Assembly: GCA_030949405.1 (NCBI GenBank)
Contig: JAUZSN010000002.1
Coordinates: forward strand, 992,001-1,056,000
DNA from: Methylococcales bacterium
GTDB taxonomy: Bacteria > Pseudomonadota > Gammaproteobacteria > Methylococcales > Methylomonadaceae
Reading direction: 5' to 3'
Length of the DNA stretch: 64,000 nt
A program made the translations under genes and the position numbers. Shown here one piece after another: positions 49,888-60,256 of the stretch. Position 1 is the first letter of the stretch. Each line of letters opens with the position of its first letter. The notes under the pieces were generated by a model. The model was not told the DNA's origin. It was given only the letters and a program-made list of their open reading frames with translations, and searched no databases.

Positions 49888-50637
49888 TTATAAAATAACG
49901 AGGGTGAGTAAGGTAACTTCAACTAATTCAACCGTTGCCCCGTAAACATCTCCCGTGACTCCGCCTAAACGTTGCAAGGATAATCGACGAATTAAATAAA
50001 TGATAAGACCTGTAAACAAAAGTTCCATCAACCCGATAACATAACAACCAATCAAAACACTGAGGCTTAAAATAATAAGGGCGGCTATTTTAGGAAAATA
50101 AGCATTTAATGTTTTTGCTAATCCTTGAGGACTCACGTAGGGCGTTGACAGCATTAAGGCTAAAATAGCCGACCGTCCTAAAGCAGGAATTAGGATTAAA
50201 TACCCTAAAAAATCAGGTTGGATCAATAAACGTGATAAGGCAACCCATTTAAGTAACAACAGTAAAACTAAAATAACGACAGCAATTGCCCCTGAACGAG
50301 GATCTTTCATAATCGCCAGACTACGTTGCGGACTTTCTAATCCTCCTGCCCAAGCATCGGCACAATCGGCAAGTCCATCTAAATGCAATCCGCCTGTAAT
50401 GGCGACCCATACCATTAAAATAAGGGCGGCATTAACGGTGAAATGTGTTTCCACTAGCAGGAAGGCGATGAAGGCTATAAGAGAACCGATAATTAAACCC
50501 ACGATAGGGTAAAACAAAACAGTTTGTCCCCATTGTTTATCACTAACAACGCGGTTAAAAGTGATTGGAATACGCGTTAAAAATTGCAAGGCTAACAAAA
50601 ATGAGCTTACGACGTTAAGTTGGGTTAAGCGCATCAA
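49888..50637 (-). CDS. cobS: CobS, adenosylcobinamide-GDP ribazoletransferase
   Basis: 249 aa, very hydrophobic, seven or so membrane segments. The family signature near residues 60-100 is clear: GGLHLDGLADCADAW followed by RSLAIMKDPRSGAIA, with metal-binding aspartates. It joins the lower ligand to cobinamide in cobalamin synthesis. No other cob gene is nearby. Its first codons overlap the end of the kinase gene by 23 nt. Confidence 0.95.
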   Translation of the reverse strand: MMRLTQLNVVSSFLLALQFLTRIPITFNRVVSDKQWGQTVLFYPIVGLIIGSLIAFIAFLLVETHFTVNAALILMVWVAITGGLHLDGLADCADAWAGGLESPQRSLAIMKDPRSGAIAVVILVLLLLLKWVALSRLLIQPDFLGYLILIPALGRSAILALMLSTPYVSPQGLAKTLNAYFPKIAALIILSLSVLIGCYVIGLMELLFTGLIIYLIRRLSLQRLGGVTGDVYGATVELVEVTLLTLVIL

Positions 50638-51511
50638 TTAAAGCCTCTGTTGTTTGGGGTCTTTTTGCGGGTTGTATTTCAGTTGCCCAGTCAATAGCCT
50701 CAAGTAAATAAGTCGGTAATTTACGTTTATAGGCTTTGGTGGCAGGAATGGTGACATCGTGTTTAATTCGTTCAGGTGAAGGTTGCATCGCTTTACAATC
50801 TAAGCACGATCGCATACTGGCACCAATCGCATAAATATCAGTCCATGGGCCTATTCGGGTTTTATTTCGGTATTGTTCAATGGGTGAAAAACCATGAGTA
50901 ATCACTAGAGGTTGATTATTAGTCAGCTCCGACATTTTTTTTATCGCACCAAAATCAAGTAATAATGGCGAATTTTCAGGACGAATTAATATATTCCCAG
51001 GTTTAATATCCAAATGTAGCATTTTTTGAGCATGTATTTTACTCACGCCCCCCAATAAATCAGTAAAAACTCGGACTAAAAAATCCTCGGTCATAGGAAT
51101 TATTTTATTGGCAACAATCTTATTTAACCCTAAGCCATAATCGTAATTCATCACCATATAAACGGTTGCATTGGCTTTAAAAAAGTTAGTGACGGCAACA
51201 ATGTTCTTATGCTTTAATTGTGACAGAACTCGGGCTTCTTCAAAAAACAACGCCAGTCCTTTATTAAAGAGCAGTTTATCTTCTTTACTATTGGGAACAA
51301 CCACATTGTTCCACGTTCGGTGGGCTTGTTTTCTAGGCAGAAACTCTTTAATGGCGACTTGAGTTTGGTCTTTTAGTCGTCTAGCCAAGTAAACTGAACT
51401 AAATCCGCCATGGGCTAATTCTCGCTCAATCATGTATTGATCTAAAATAGTGCCTGATTGTAAATAGTTCCATTTAGTAAGATAAGTTTTTGGATCGTAA
51501 TATTCAGCCAT
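50615..51511 (-). CDS. Soluble Ser/Thr protein kinase (Hanks type)
   Basis: 298 aa, catalytic domain only. Glycine loop GGFSSV (35-40), Lys55 in VAIKEF, catalytic loop HLDIKPGN with Asp168, DFG at 186-188 and a C-lobe HGFSPIEQYRN activation region. There is no membrane segment or PASTA domain. cobS starts inside its end, so the two are translated together, although no functional link is known. A phosphothreonine-reading FHA domain occurs in the cyclase at 20232-21146. Confidence 0.9.
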   Translation of the reverse strand: MAEYYDPKTYLTKWNYLQSGTILDQYMIERELAHGGFSSVYLARRLKDQTQVAIKEFLPRKQAHRTWNNVVVPNSKEDKLLFNKGLALFFEEARVLSQLKHKNIVAVTNFFKANATVYMVMNYDYGLGLNKIVANKIIPMTEDFLVRVFTDLLGGVSKIHAQKMLHLDIKPGNILIRPENSPLLLDFGAIKKMSELTNNQPLVITHGFSPIEQYRNKTRIGPWTDIYAIGASMRSCLDCKAMQPSPERIKHDVTIPATKAYKRKLPTYLLEAIDWATEIQPAKRPQTTEALIDALNPT

Positions 51512-51536
51512 TATATTGAAAAAGGTAATCTGTAAA

Positions 51537-52403
51537 ATGATAAAAAGTATGACCGCGTTTTCTAATAGCGAAGCGCAAATAGGCAGTTTAACGATAAATT
51601 GTGAACTTCGCTCAGTTAATCACCGTTATTGTGATGTTTCTTTTAAGCTACCTGAACGCTTACGCTTTCTTGATGCTGATTTACGTCGTCTAATAACGAC
51701 TGCTATTAAGCGCGGTAAAGTTGAATGCAGTTTAAATTATAAAAAACACGGAGGCAATCAAGGGTCGTTTGATATTAATGAAAATGCAGTGGTGGCCTTA
51801 TTAAAGGCAACGACTAATATTGAAGATTTAATGGGGAGTTCGCCCCATTTTTCAGCGTTAGAGATCTTGGCCTTTCCAGGAATTCAACAAGAACAAGAAC
51901 TGGATAAGGATGCCTTGAAATCGGGGGTTAAGGCTTTGGTCAATGAGGCGATCCTTAAAATGATCGAAGCCCGCGAAATTGAAGGACAAAAACTTAAGGT
52001 CTTGCTGGAGCAACGCTGTGAAAAAATATCGGAGCAGCTACAGTGCGCTCATCAAAAAATGCCTGAAGTAATAAGCACACTACGTCAAAAAATGAGTGAA
52101 AGAATTAATGAGTTAGTGGCAGAGCCTAATTTTGACCGTTTTGAACAAGAAATGGTCTTTATGATGCAAAAATTGGATGTTTGTGAAGAGTTAGAGCGGT
52201 TAGAGGCGCATATTAGTGAAGTTAAACGGGTTTTACAACAACAAGAACCCGTTGGCCGTCGATTAGATTTTTTGATGCAAGAAATGAATCGAGAGGCCAA
52301 TACGTTAGGCTCTAAATCAGCTGATAAGGTGATAACACAAATATCCATTGAACTTAAAGTATTGATTGAGCAAATGCGTGAACAAATTCAAAATATTGAG
52401 TAA
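51537..52403 (+). CDS. yicC: YicC-family endoribonuclease
   Basis: 288 aa from ATG 51537, giving MIKSMTAFSNSEAQ, the usual YicC start; AAGG lies 15 nt upstream. Typical blocks are VNHRYCDVSFKLPERLR near the start and the C-terminal GRRLDFLMQEMNREANTLGSK. YicC-like proteins cleave RNA in E. coli. It is divergent from the kinase by 25 bp. No gmk follows. Confidence 0.94.
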   Translation: MIKSMTAFSNSEAQIGSLTINCELRSVNHRYCDVSFKLPERLRFLDADLRRLITTAIKRGKVECSLNYKKHGGNQGSFDINENAVVALLKATTNIEDLMGSSPHFSALEILAFPGIQQEQELDKDALKSGVKALVNEAILKMIEAREIEGQKLKVLLEQRCEKISEQLQCAHQKMPEVISTLRQKMSERINELVAEPNFDRFEQEMVFMMQKLDVCEELERLEAHISEVKRVLQQQEPVGRRLDFLMQEMNREANTLGSKSADKVITQISIELKVLIEQMREQIQNIE

Positions 52404-52439
52404 CTAATTGATTATGAGTTAGTCGAAAAAATTATTTTT

Positions 52440-54773
52440 TTACGCGAGTTTTTTGTATAAATTTTTACGAATAGTGGCGTAATAATCACGGGGATTTTCG
52501 CCCTTAATTTTTAGATCAATCAAATCATGATGATAGTCAACCTCAATCAATGCTGAGCAATTAAACTCCGTTTCAGTTAATAGAAAACAGGTACGACTAC
52601 TTTTATCAAAATTTATCTGTGCGTAAAATTGAGTTATAAAACGAAAAATAAACAGTTCATCTAAAAAGTTATACTGAATTTGAAATTGTAAGGCCTCGCT
52701 GTCATCAAAGTTAATATCTAAGGGCTGCTCACGTAAACGCTGAGGAATTAAAACTCGGCTCTCATCAATGGGACAGCTAAGATAAAATCGTTTGAGTAGG
52801 GTCATTAAATAATTCTGTTCTTTGGGCGAATAATTAGCATTCTCGATGATTTTTAACGTGATTGATACATCATCTAAGGCTAACTCGGCGGAATCATCTG
52901 AAATTAAATTCGTGGTTGTAATGGCATATAACCCGTTGATTAACCAGTTAGGCTCAAAAATATAATCAATATCTGGGGTTAATTCTTTAAAATAAACAAC
53001 CTTACCTAAATCATGCAGCAATTGAAGTAAATTTTTCTGCATTTTAGGCTCTTTTAACCCGTGTTTATAACAAATATCAGTATAGGTTTCATACGCAAGA
53101 CAGACGTTATTTTTTTGCTGTTTTTCGAGGGCTTCCTTTATGTAAAACGCACTGAGTGATAACGGCTTACGAAACGAAGGAACATGTTGATAGGCCGTCA
53201 CTAACCCTTGTTTAAAAACATCTAACCCAACCCCTTGTGAGGATGAAACGGGATAAATGCCGCGTAAACCTTTATAGCGATGGAGTAAATAATCACGCTG
53301 AAGATCGTAACTATTTTCTTCGTCAAATTTATTCAATACAATGAGAATTAACGAATTTTCCCCAAGCTGTTCAATTCGGCGTAACCAACGTTCTTCATGC
53401 CGTTGTTTACGATTATCAAGGACTAAGATGTATAAGCTATGCTGAGAAAAAAATAATTTATGGGTGGGTAATAAGCATGGATCGCCTCCAAAATCCCATA
53501 AATTGACGCAAATTTCATCATGCTCCCACGTATCTATATTGATTCCTAGTGTTTGTAACGGCTGAGATTCAAACGGTAAATTACGCAACGCTTTACTTAA
53601 CGAGGTTTTACCTACCCCCAAATCCCCAACAATCAACACTTTAACTTTATTTAAAGCTCGCTCTTGCTGGCTTTCAAAAAAATTTTTAATGCCTCGATTG
53701 CCTTCTCTAATCACGTCGGGTGGAGGCGATTCAATAGGGTTCGCAATGACGCTAATGCCATGCCCGCCATTACTCCATTTTATTGCTAAATTAAAATTAA
53801 GAATCCATTTAGGAAGAATTGTAATCTGATTATCACTTAAATAAAGATGGGTTAAGAACTTAAGTTCTTTTAACGAATTAATACAACTAATTTGATTTCC
53901 TCTCAAATTAAGCTGAGTTAATTTAGTCAGGTCTTTAAGGACAGATATATCGCTAATTTCATTCGATTCTAAATGTAAATGGGTTAAGGCGGTTAATTTT
54001 TTTAAGACCGAAATATCATCAATTCGATTTGCCCTTAAATCAAGTAAGCGTAACAAATTGAGGTTTTCAATAATATGAATCGTTTTTATTTTATTAGCAT
54101 TTAAATGAAGCTCGGTTAAGGCCGTAAGCTTGATTAAGGGATGAATATCATCGATTTGATTTGAACTTAAAAAGAGTTTTGTTAATTTGTTATGATCCGC
54201 AAGTTCGGTAATATTGCTAATTTTATTAAATCTTAAATCCAACTCGGTTAATTCATTCATTGTACTTAAAATGGATAATGAATTAATTTGGTTGTCACTT
54301 AAATCAAGATGGGTTAACTGGCCTAAAGTTTTTAATGGTTCAAAACAGGTAATAGGGTTGGAACTTAAGTTAAGTTTTTTAAGATTTTTTAAATGAGATA
54401 ATACTTTAATATCAATAATATCATTGGCTTGTAAATTTAAACTTTTTAAATTTTTAAGGGATTTTAAGGCACCAATGTCGTTAATTTCATTTTTTTGTAA
54501 ATTTAATTCATCGAGTTGATTGAGTTTTTTAAGCGGCTGTAATTCGACAATTTTATTCAGGGTTAAATTAAGCTTAGTCAAATTAAGTAATGACTTAACA
54601 AGATAACACTGGGTTAATTTATAATTTTGTAAATTTAAACCGATGACGTGTTGCTCATCATTTAAAACGTAACATCCACGGGCATGGGTGTTCATAATTT
54701 CTACATACAAGCAGAGCCTTAATTCCTCACCTATTTGTTTTTCTAAGGCTTTAATAATATCTAAATCGGACAT
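52440..54773 (-). CDS. Bacterial Roco protein: 12 leucine-rich repeats, Roc GTPase, COR-like region
   Basis: 777 aa. Residues about 65-330 hold twelve regular 22-residue leucine-rich repeats (pattern LxxLxLxxNxIxxIxxLxxL). The Roc GTPase follows: GDLGVGKTS (G1) near 390, WDFGGDP (G3) and VLNKFDEE (G4). From about 550 to the end is a region with COR-like features (PSFRKPLSLSAFYIKEAL, LHDLGKVVYF, IFEPNWLINGLY). This LRR-Roc-COR order is that of the Roco family, whose bacterial members dimerise through COR. There is no kinase domain. No signal or membrane segment. It converges with yicC and stands alone; its role is unknown. Confidence 0.93.
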   Translation of the reverse strand: MSDLDIIKALEKQIGEELRLCLYVEIMNTHARGCYVLNDEQHVIGLNLQNYKLTQCYLVKSLLNLTKLNLTLNKIVELQPLKKLNQLDELNLQKNEINDIGALKSLKNLKSLNLQANDIIDIKVLSHLKNLKKLNLSSNPITCFEPLKTLGQLTHLDLSDNQINSLSILSTMNELTELDLRFNKISNITELADHNKLTKLFLSSNQIDDIHPLIKLTALTELHLNANKIKTIHIIENLNLLRLLDLRANRIDDISVLKKLTALTHLHLESNEISDISVLKDLTKLTQLNLRGNQISCINSLKELKFLTHLYLSDNQITILPKWILNFNLAIKWSNGGHGISVIANPIESPPPDVIREGNRGIKNFFESQQERALNKVKVLIVGDLGVGKTSLSKALRNLPFESQPLQTLGINIDTWEHDEICVNLWDFGGDPCLLPTHKLFFSQHSLYILVLDNRKQRHEERWLRRIEQLGENSLILIVLNKFDEENSYDLQRDYLLHRYKGLRGIYPVSSSQGVGLDVFKQGLVTAYQHVPSFRKPLSLSAFYIKEALEKQQKNNVCLAYETYTDICYKHGLKEPKMQKNLLQLLHDLGKVVYFKELTPDIDYIFEPNWLINGLYAITTTNLISDDSAELALDDVSITLKIIENANYSPKEQNYLMTLLKRFYLSCPIDESRVLIPQRLREQPLDINFDDSEALQFQIQYNFLDELFIFRFITQFYAQINFDKSSRTCFLLTETEFNCSALIEVDYHHDLIDLKIKGENPRDYYATIRKNLYKKLA

Positions 54774-54846
54774 AATTGTTTAAAATCTCTGTTTAACACG
54801 ACGTTTGCTTTTAAGGAATAAGAGCGTGATAACCCCCGAAAGTTGC

Positions 54847-54870
54847 CTACAAAATCAAATGAGATTTTGG
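54847..54870. repeat. Short palindromic repeat, copy 2
   Basis: TACAAAATC and GATTTTG with a 6-nt loop, in the gap between the Roco gene and psd. Reverse-complement relative of the unit at 17540-17563, differing at one loop position and at the last flanking bases. Confidence 0.45.
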
Positions 54871-54995
54871 CTGTTATTAAATGTTTATTCCTAAGTGTAA
54901 TCTAAGTAAATAATTTTGGGTGTCTAAAAATTTTTCTCTCAAAGGCGAGGGAGGTTTATTCATTCTAACCGCCTATCATCGACTCAAAAAAAACT

Positions 54996-55856
54996 ATGTC
55001 AATAAAAGAACGTTTTATCACATTACCACAATATATTTTACCGCATCATGCCTTATCAAAATTGATGTGTTTATTTACTCATTGTAAATACAAAGCGTGG
55101 AAAAATTGGATGATTAGCACCATCATTAAAATTTATAAGGTAAATATGAGTGAAGCCCGTGAGCCAGATATTAACGCTTATGCTAGTTTTAATCATTTTT
55201 TTACACGAGAGCTTAAAGAGGGCGCACGCGTTATTGCTCAAGAAAATAAGGGGATTATATCACCCGCTGATGGTGCGGTGAGTCAGGCTGGTTTGATTCG
55301 TGAGGGGGCTATTTTTCAGGCAAAGGGCAAAAGTTTTACAGTAACCGATTTACTTGGCGGCGATGAACTACGAGCAAAACCGTTTAATGAGGGACTTTTT
55401 AGTACGATTTATTTATCCCCTAAAGATTATCATCGTTTACACATGCCAATAACAGGTAAATTAAAAGAAATGATTCATGTTCCTGGGCGTTTATTTAGCG
55501 TTAATGCGGCAACGGCTCGGAGTGTTCCCCAATTATTTGCGCGAAATGAGCGGGTTGTTTGTATTTTTGAGACCGAAATTGGCGAGATGGCGTTAATTTT
55601 AGTGGGGGCTATTTTTGTTTCAAGTATTGAAACGGTTTGGCAGGGAGTAATAACGCCGCCGACTATTTCAGACGTGCGTCATTGGAGCTATGGTGATGAT
55701 GCGCCTGTTCTAAAAAAAGGCGATGAAATGGGGCGGTTTAACATGGGGTCAACAATTATTGTTTTATTTGCTAAGAATAAAGCGTCATGGAAAGAAACGT
55801 TTGTTGCAGGAAAAGCGATAAAAATGGGTGAATCAATAGGGACAATGAATCTTTAA
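54996..55856 (+). CDS. psd: Psd, phosphatidylserine decarboxylase proenzyme
   Basis: 286 aa, last step of phosphatidylethanolamine synthesis. The self-cleavage motif GST is in FNMGSTIIV near residue 252; serine becomes the pyruvoyl group. The SPADGAVSQAG and LSPKDYHRLHMP blocks are present. A hairpin terminator follows directly. Confidence 0.95.
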   Translation: MSIKERFITLPQYILPHHALSKLMCLFTHCKYKAWKNWMISTIIKIYKVNMSEAREPDINAYASFNHFFTRELKEGARVIAQENKGIISPADGAVSQAGLIREGAIFQAKGKSFTVTDLLGGDELRAKPFNEGLFSTIYLSPKDYHRLHMPITGKLKEMIHVPGRLFSVNAATARSVPQLFARNERVVCIFETEIGEMALILVGAIFVSSIETVWQGVITPPTISDVRHWSYGDDAPVLKKGDEMGRFNMGSTIIVLFAKNKASWKETFVAGKAIKMGESIGTMNL

Positions 55857-55861
55857 CGTTT

Positions 55862-55890
55862 AAAAAAGCCGTCTACGTGACGGCTTTTTT
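55862..55890. terminator. Bidirectional terminator between psd and ssb
   Basis: Perfect 12-bp stem AAAAAAGCCGTC/GACGGCTTTTTT with a 5-nt loop, between convergent genes. Confidence 0.9.
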
Positions 55891-55909
55891 ACATTATAAA
55901 TGGGATCGA

Positions 55910-56668
55910 CTAAAAAGGAACATCGTCAACAAACTCATCAGCGGCAGGTGACGGTTTATTTGCGGGTTGTTGCACGGGTTGAGATTGATTAAATGAAGGA
56001 TTTTGTGGTTGTTGAACAGGGGGCTGTTGTACGGGCGGTTGTTGCACGGGTGACTGCTGCACAGGCGGTTGCTGTGTTTGGGGTTGTTGAGTGAATTGAT
56101 TAACAGGTTGGTTAATAGGCGGTGTTTGATAACCTTGTTGTTGAACGGGCTGATGAACTTGCTGCGTTTGTTGGGGCTGTTGAAAGTTTTGTTGCGGTGT
56201 TGGCTGATTAAATTGTTGTGTTTGTTGGGCTTGCTGAGGTTGTTGAAAATTTTGATTCGCTTGAGGGGCTGCATTCGTTGCTTGAGGAGCCGCATTCGTC
56301 GCTTGCTGACCAAACTCAGCCGTTCCCCCTGCACGAGAATCTAACATTTGCATTTGATCAGCAATAATATCGGTTGAATAATGATCTTGTCCATTTTTTT
56401 GATATTTGGAGGTTTTTAATCGCCCTTCAACATAGATTTTACTGCCTTTTTTTAAATATTCGCCAGCAATTTCGGCTAATTTAAAATTACCGATATTGAA
56501 GAACGTAATTCTATGCCATTCTGCTTCTTCACGTTGCTCACCCGTATTTCTATCTTTCCATCGACGACTAGTGGCAATACGAACACTTGTGACAGTATCA
56601 CCATTGGACATATAACGCACTTCTGGGTCAGCCCCTAAATTGCCAATCAACATAACTTTGTTGAGCAT
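55910..56668 (-). CDS. ssb: SSB with long glutamine/proline-rich linker
   Basis: 252 aa from ATG 56666-56668 ([12 protein letters not shown]), with GGAG 8 nt upstream; a 27-codon upstream extension is not SSB-like. Residues 1-110 are the OB fold. The linker (about 120-240) is almost only Gln, Pro, Asn, Thr and Val with PPVQQ-type repeats and is much longer than in E. coli SSB (178 aa). The tail DEFVDDVPF binds partner proteins such as HolC chi and RecO. It is a single gene. Confidence 0.95.
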   Translation of the reverse strand: MLNKVMLIGNLGADPEVRYMSNGDTVTSVRIATSRRWKDRNTGEQREEAEWHRITFFNIGNFKLAEIAGEYLKKGSKIYVEGRLKTSKYQKNGQDHYSTDIIADQMQMLDSRAGGTAEFGQQATNAAPQATNAAPQANQNFQQPQQAQQTQQFNQPTPQQNFQQPQQTQQVHQPVQQQGYQTPPINQPVNQFTQQPQTQQPPVQQSPVQQPPVQQPPVQQPQNPSFNQSQPVQQPANKPSPAADEFVDDVPF

Positions 56669-56998
56669 TGTTTTCTCCGTAAAAAATAAACGTAAATTAA
56701 TGATTAATTTTGGGGAACTATCTTCGCATTTTTTACGTTTTTTTACCATAAGAATACCATCTTGAAATAGATAAAATGAGCTATCAAAATAAAAAAGGAT
56801 TTTATTAGAGTGAATTTTTAAATGCCGCCTTTAAAATGGGCTGTTTTTAAGGTTAAGGTTTAATGAAAACGAATAATCAGGAAGTTTAAACGGACTTCTA
56901 ATCGGTCTTCATGGGGTACGAGCTACCGAGGCATTTGGTTTTATGCGACAATGTAAAATAATTCTTATTGTTTATATATTTACTTAACTTACAAATCC

Positions 56999-59014
56999 AT
57001 GTCAAAACGAAAAATTCTTGTTACCAGTGCGTTGCCTTATGCAAATGGCCCTATTCATTTAGGTCATTTAGTCGAATACATTCAAACTGATATTTGGACC
57101 CGTTTTCAAAAGCAGCGGGGCAATGAATGTTATTTTATTTGTGCTGATGATACGCATGGAACCCCCATCATGTTAAGAGCTGATCGGGAAGGGATTACCC
57201 CAGAAGAATTAATTGCAGCGGTTGAAACCCAGCATCGGGCTGATTTTGACGAGTTTGGGGTGGAATTTGATAATTATCACAGTACCCATTCACCTGAAAA
57301 TAAAGAAATATCAAGTTTAATTTATCAACGATTACAGGCGGCGGGGCATATTAGTTCACGAACAATTACCCAAGCTTACGACCCTGTTAAAAATATGTTT
57401 TTATCGGATCGTTTTATTAAAGGGGATTGTCCTAAGTGTGGTGCAAAAGACCAATATGGCGATGGTTGTGAGGTGTGTAGCGCGACTTACGCCCCCACGG
57501 ATTTAAAAAATGCGGTCTCGGCTATTTCAGGCGCAAAACCAATTGAAAAAGAGTCGGAGCATTACTTTTTTGATTTAGCTAATTTTACCGAAATGTTACG
57601 CGACTGGACAAATGCAGGGCATTTACAAAAAGAAGTCACGAATAAATTAGCGGAATGGTTAGATGGCGGATTGAAACAATGGGATATTTCACGCGACGCG
57701 CCTTATTTTGGTTTTGAAATTCCTGATGCACCAGGAAAATATTTTTATGTTTGGCTTGATGCACCTATTGGCTATATGGCCAGTTTTAAAAATTTGTGTG
57801 ATAAAAATGAACTCAATTTTGATGAATTTTGGCAAGTAGATTCAAACACCGAGCTGTATCATTTCATCGGTAAAGATATTATTTATTTTCACGCTTTATT
57901 TTGGCCAGCGATGTTAACAGGGGCGAATTTTAGAACGCCCAGTGCTATTTTTGCCCATGGTTTTTTAACCGTGAATGGCGAAAAAATGTCTAAATCACGC
58001 GGCACGTTTATTACTGCTCGAACCTATTTAGACCATTTAAACCCTGAATATTTACGTTATTATTTTGCAGCTAAATTGAGTAATGGTTTAGATGATATAG
58101 ATTTAAATTTTGAAGATTTTAGCCAACGGGTTAATTCCGATTTAGTCGGTAAAGTCGTTAATATTGCGAGTCGCTGTAGTGGTTTTATTAAAAAACGTTT
58201 TGATGGGCAATTAGCTGCAGACTGTTGTGAACCTGAATTATTTGAAACCTTTGTTAATGCCAATGAATCGATTGCGACTCTTTATGAAAACCGTGAGTTT
58301 GGTAAAGCAATGCGTGAAATCATGGCATTAGCCGATAAAGCGAATCAGTATATTGATGATAAAAAACCTTGGCTGGTTGCTAAAGAAGCGGGAAGGGATC
58401 AAGAATTACATGCGATCTGTTCAATGGGGATTAATCTTTTTCGTCTTTTAGTCCTTTATTTGAAACCCGTTGTTCCTCTATTAGCAACCGAAGCCGAAAC
58501 TTTTTTAAATATAGAGTCTCAAGCATGGGTAACGACTGTTCAGCCCTTAGTTTCGCATAAAATTAACGCATTCAAACCGTTAATGACGCGTGTTGATGCC
58601 GATAAAGTTGCGGCGATTGTTGAAGCCTCTAAAGAGAATTTAGAAAAAATTGAAGAACCGAAAGCAAAACAATTTGAACCCATTGCCGATGAAATAGAGT
58701 TTGATGATTTTGCTAAAATTGATTTACGCATCGCCAAAATTATCAAAGCGGAATACGTTAAAGGCGCGGATAAATTACTGCAAATAACGGTTGATATTGG
58801 TGATGAGCAACGTACTGTTTTTGCAGGGATTAAATCTGCTTATGCCCCCGAAGATTTAGAAGGGAGGTTGACTGTTGTGGTGGCGAATTTAAAGCCGCGT
58901 AAAATGCGTTTTGGACTGTCAGAAGGGATGGTATTAGCCGCAGGTGGTGGTGGTAAAGATTTATGGATATTAAGCCCAGATGAAGGCGCGGTTGCGGGAA
59001 TGCGGGTCAAATAA
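56999..59014 (+). CDS. metG: MetG, methionyl-tRNA synthetase
   Basis: 671 aa. HIGH variant HLGH follows ANGPI near residue 15; KMSKSRGT is near 330. A zinc knuckle with CPKCG and CEVC is at about 145-160. The C-terminal 110 residues (from [11 protein letters not shown]) are the tRNA-binding dimerisation domain. Length and order match E. coli MetG. Confidence 0.97.
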   Translation: MSKRKILVTSALPYANGPIHLGHLVEYIQTDIWTRFQKQRGNECYFICADDTHGTPIMLRADREGITPEELIAAVETQHRADFDEFGVEFDNYHSTHSPENKEISSLIYQRLQAAGHISSRTITQAYDPVKNMFLSDRFIKGDCPKCGAKDQYGDGCEVCSATYAPTDLKNAVSAISGAKPIEKESEHYFFDLANFTEMLRDWTNAGHLQKEVTNKLAEWLDGGLKQWDISRDAPYFGFEIPDAPGKYFYVWLDAPIGYMASFKNLCDKNELNFDEFWQVDSNTELYHFIGKDIIYFHALFWPAMLTGANFRTPSAIFAHGFLTVNGEKMSKSRGTFITARTYLDHLNPEYLRYYFAAKLSNGLDDIDLNFEDFSQRVNSDLVGKVVNIASRCSGFIKKRFDGQLAADCCEPELFETFVNANESIATLYENREFGKAMREIMALADKANQYIDDKKPWLVAKEAGRDQELHAICSMGINLFRLLVLYLKPVVPLLATEAETFLNIESQAWVTTVQPLVSHKINAFKPLMTRVDADKVAAIVEASKENLEKIEEPKAKQFEPIADEIEFDDFAKIDLRIAKIIKAEYVKGADKLLQITVDIGDEQRTVFAGIKSAYAPEDLEGRLTVVVANLKPRKMRFGLSEGMVLAAGGGGKDLWILSPDEGAVAGMRVK

Positions 59015-59068
59015 AGTCAGACCTCAACGATTTTAAAATTTTTGAGATTTTATCAAATAGAGATAAAT

Positions 59069-60256
59069 ATGAAAATAGAAGCTCTGCGAATTAAAAACTT
59101 TAAAGCCTTTAAAGACGTTAAATTGGGCAATTTACCGACACTCGCTGTCTTTATTGGCGCGAATGGTACAGGTAAAACGACCTTATTTGATGTCTTTGGT
59201 TTTTTGCGCGATTCTTTACAAACGAATGTAAAAATTGCTTTGCAAAAACGAGGCGGGTTTAAAGAAGTTATGACGCGTGGAGAGTCTGGGGCGATTGAAA
59301 TTGAAATTAAATTTAGAGAGGATTATGATGAAAAAACGCGTAGTCCCTTGGTTACTTATTCTTTAATCATTAGCTTAGAAAATAATCAACCTGTTGTTGA
59401 GCGAGAAATTTTAAAATATCGTAGAGGAAGGTATGGAAAACCGTGGCATTTTTTAGATTTTAGTCATGGTTCAGGGATGGCAATTACGAATGAAGACAGT
59501 TATGAAGATAAAGAATATAAGGAAGAAAAACAAGAGCAAACAATTGATTCACCTGATATTTTAGCCTTAAAAGGGTTAGGTCAATTTCAACGTTTTAAAG
59601 CAGCGAATAGTTTTCGTAAATTAATTGAAAGCTGGCATGTGTCGGATTTTCATATCGGTGAAGCGCGACCGAGTCAAGAGTCAGGCTATTCGGAACATTT
59701 ATCAACACGCGGTGAAAATATGGCATTAGTCGCACAGTATTTATATGAAAATCATCGTGACTTATTCGAGACCATTTTAAAGAAAATGGCGCAGCGTGTT
59801 CCTGGCGTGTCTCATGTTGAGGCGATAAATACAGAAGATGGGCGTATTATTTTAAAGTTTCAAGATGGAACCTTTAAAGACCCCTTTATTGCCCGTTACG
59901 TTTCTGATGGCACAATCAAAATGTTCGCTTATTTATTGTTATTACATGACCCAACACCTCATCCTTTATTATGCGTAGAAGAGCCTGAAAATCAACTGTA
60001 TCCCAATCTTTTTTGTGGATTAGTTGAGGAATTTAGAGATTATGCCGATAACGGTGGGCAAGTGATGATTTCTACGCATTCACCTGATGTGTTAAATCAT
60101 GTTGAAATGGATGAAATTTTTTGTTTGCGTAAGACTCAGGGTGTGACTCATATTGAACGAGCAAGTAACAATCAGTTGTTGGTTGATTTAGCTAAAGAAG
60201 GTGATTTAGCGGGAGCTTTATGGAAACAAGGGTTATTTGATGGCGTGAACCTTTAA
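59069..60256 (+). CDS. AAA ATPase (AAA_21, COG4637-like), likely defence-associated
   Basis: 395 aa from ATG 59069 (MKIEALRIKNFKAFKDVKLGNL); an upstream ATG-like start to 59042 is less likely. Walker A GANGTGKTT is near residue 35; the C-terminal ABC-type half has YVSDGTIKMFAYLLLL, Walker B LLCVEEPENQLYP and the switch STHSPDVL. It is followed without a gap by the DUF4276 gene. ATPase plus TOPRIM-like partner is a frequent design of phage defence pairs; here both genes are intact. It lies 55 nt after metG. Confidence 0.87.
   Translation: MKIEALRIKNFKAFKDVKLGNLPTLAVFIGANGTGKTTLFDVFGFLRDSLQTNVKIALQKRGGFKEVMTRGESGAIEIEIKFREDYDEKTRSPLVTYSLIISLENNQPVVEREILKYRRGRYGKPWHFLDFSHGSGMAITNEDSYEDKEYKEEKQEQTIDSPDILALKGLGQFQRFKAANSFRKLIESWHVSDFHIGEARPSQESGYSEHLSTRGENMALVAQYLYENHRDLFETILKKMAQRVPGVSHVEAINTEDGRIILKFQDGTFKDPFIARYVSDGTIKMFAYLLLLHDPTPHPLLCVEEPENQLYPNLFCGLVEEFRDYADNGGQVMISTHSPDVLNHVEMDEIFCLRKTQGVTHIERASNNQLLVDLAKEGDLAGALWKQGLFDGVNL

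Noticed and set aside
56069-56344. Leucine-rich open frame antisense to the ssb linker
   Set aside because: It is the complement of the Gln codon repeats in ssb; no start context, and the sense gene is certain.
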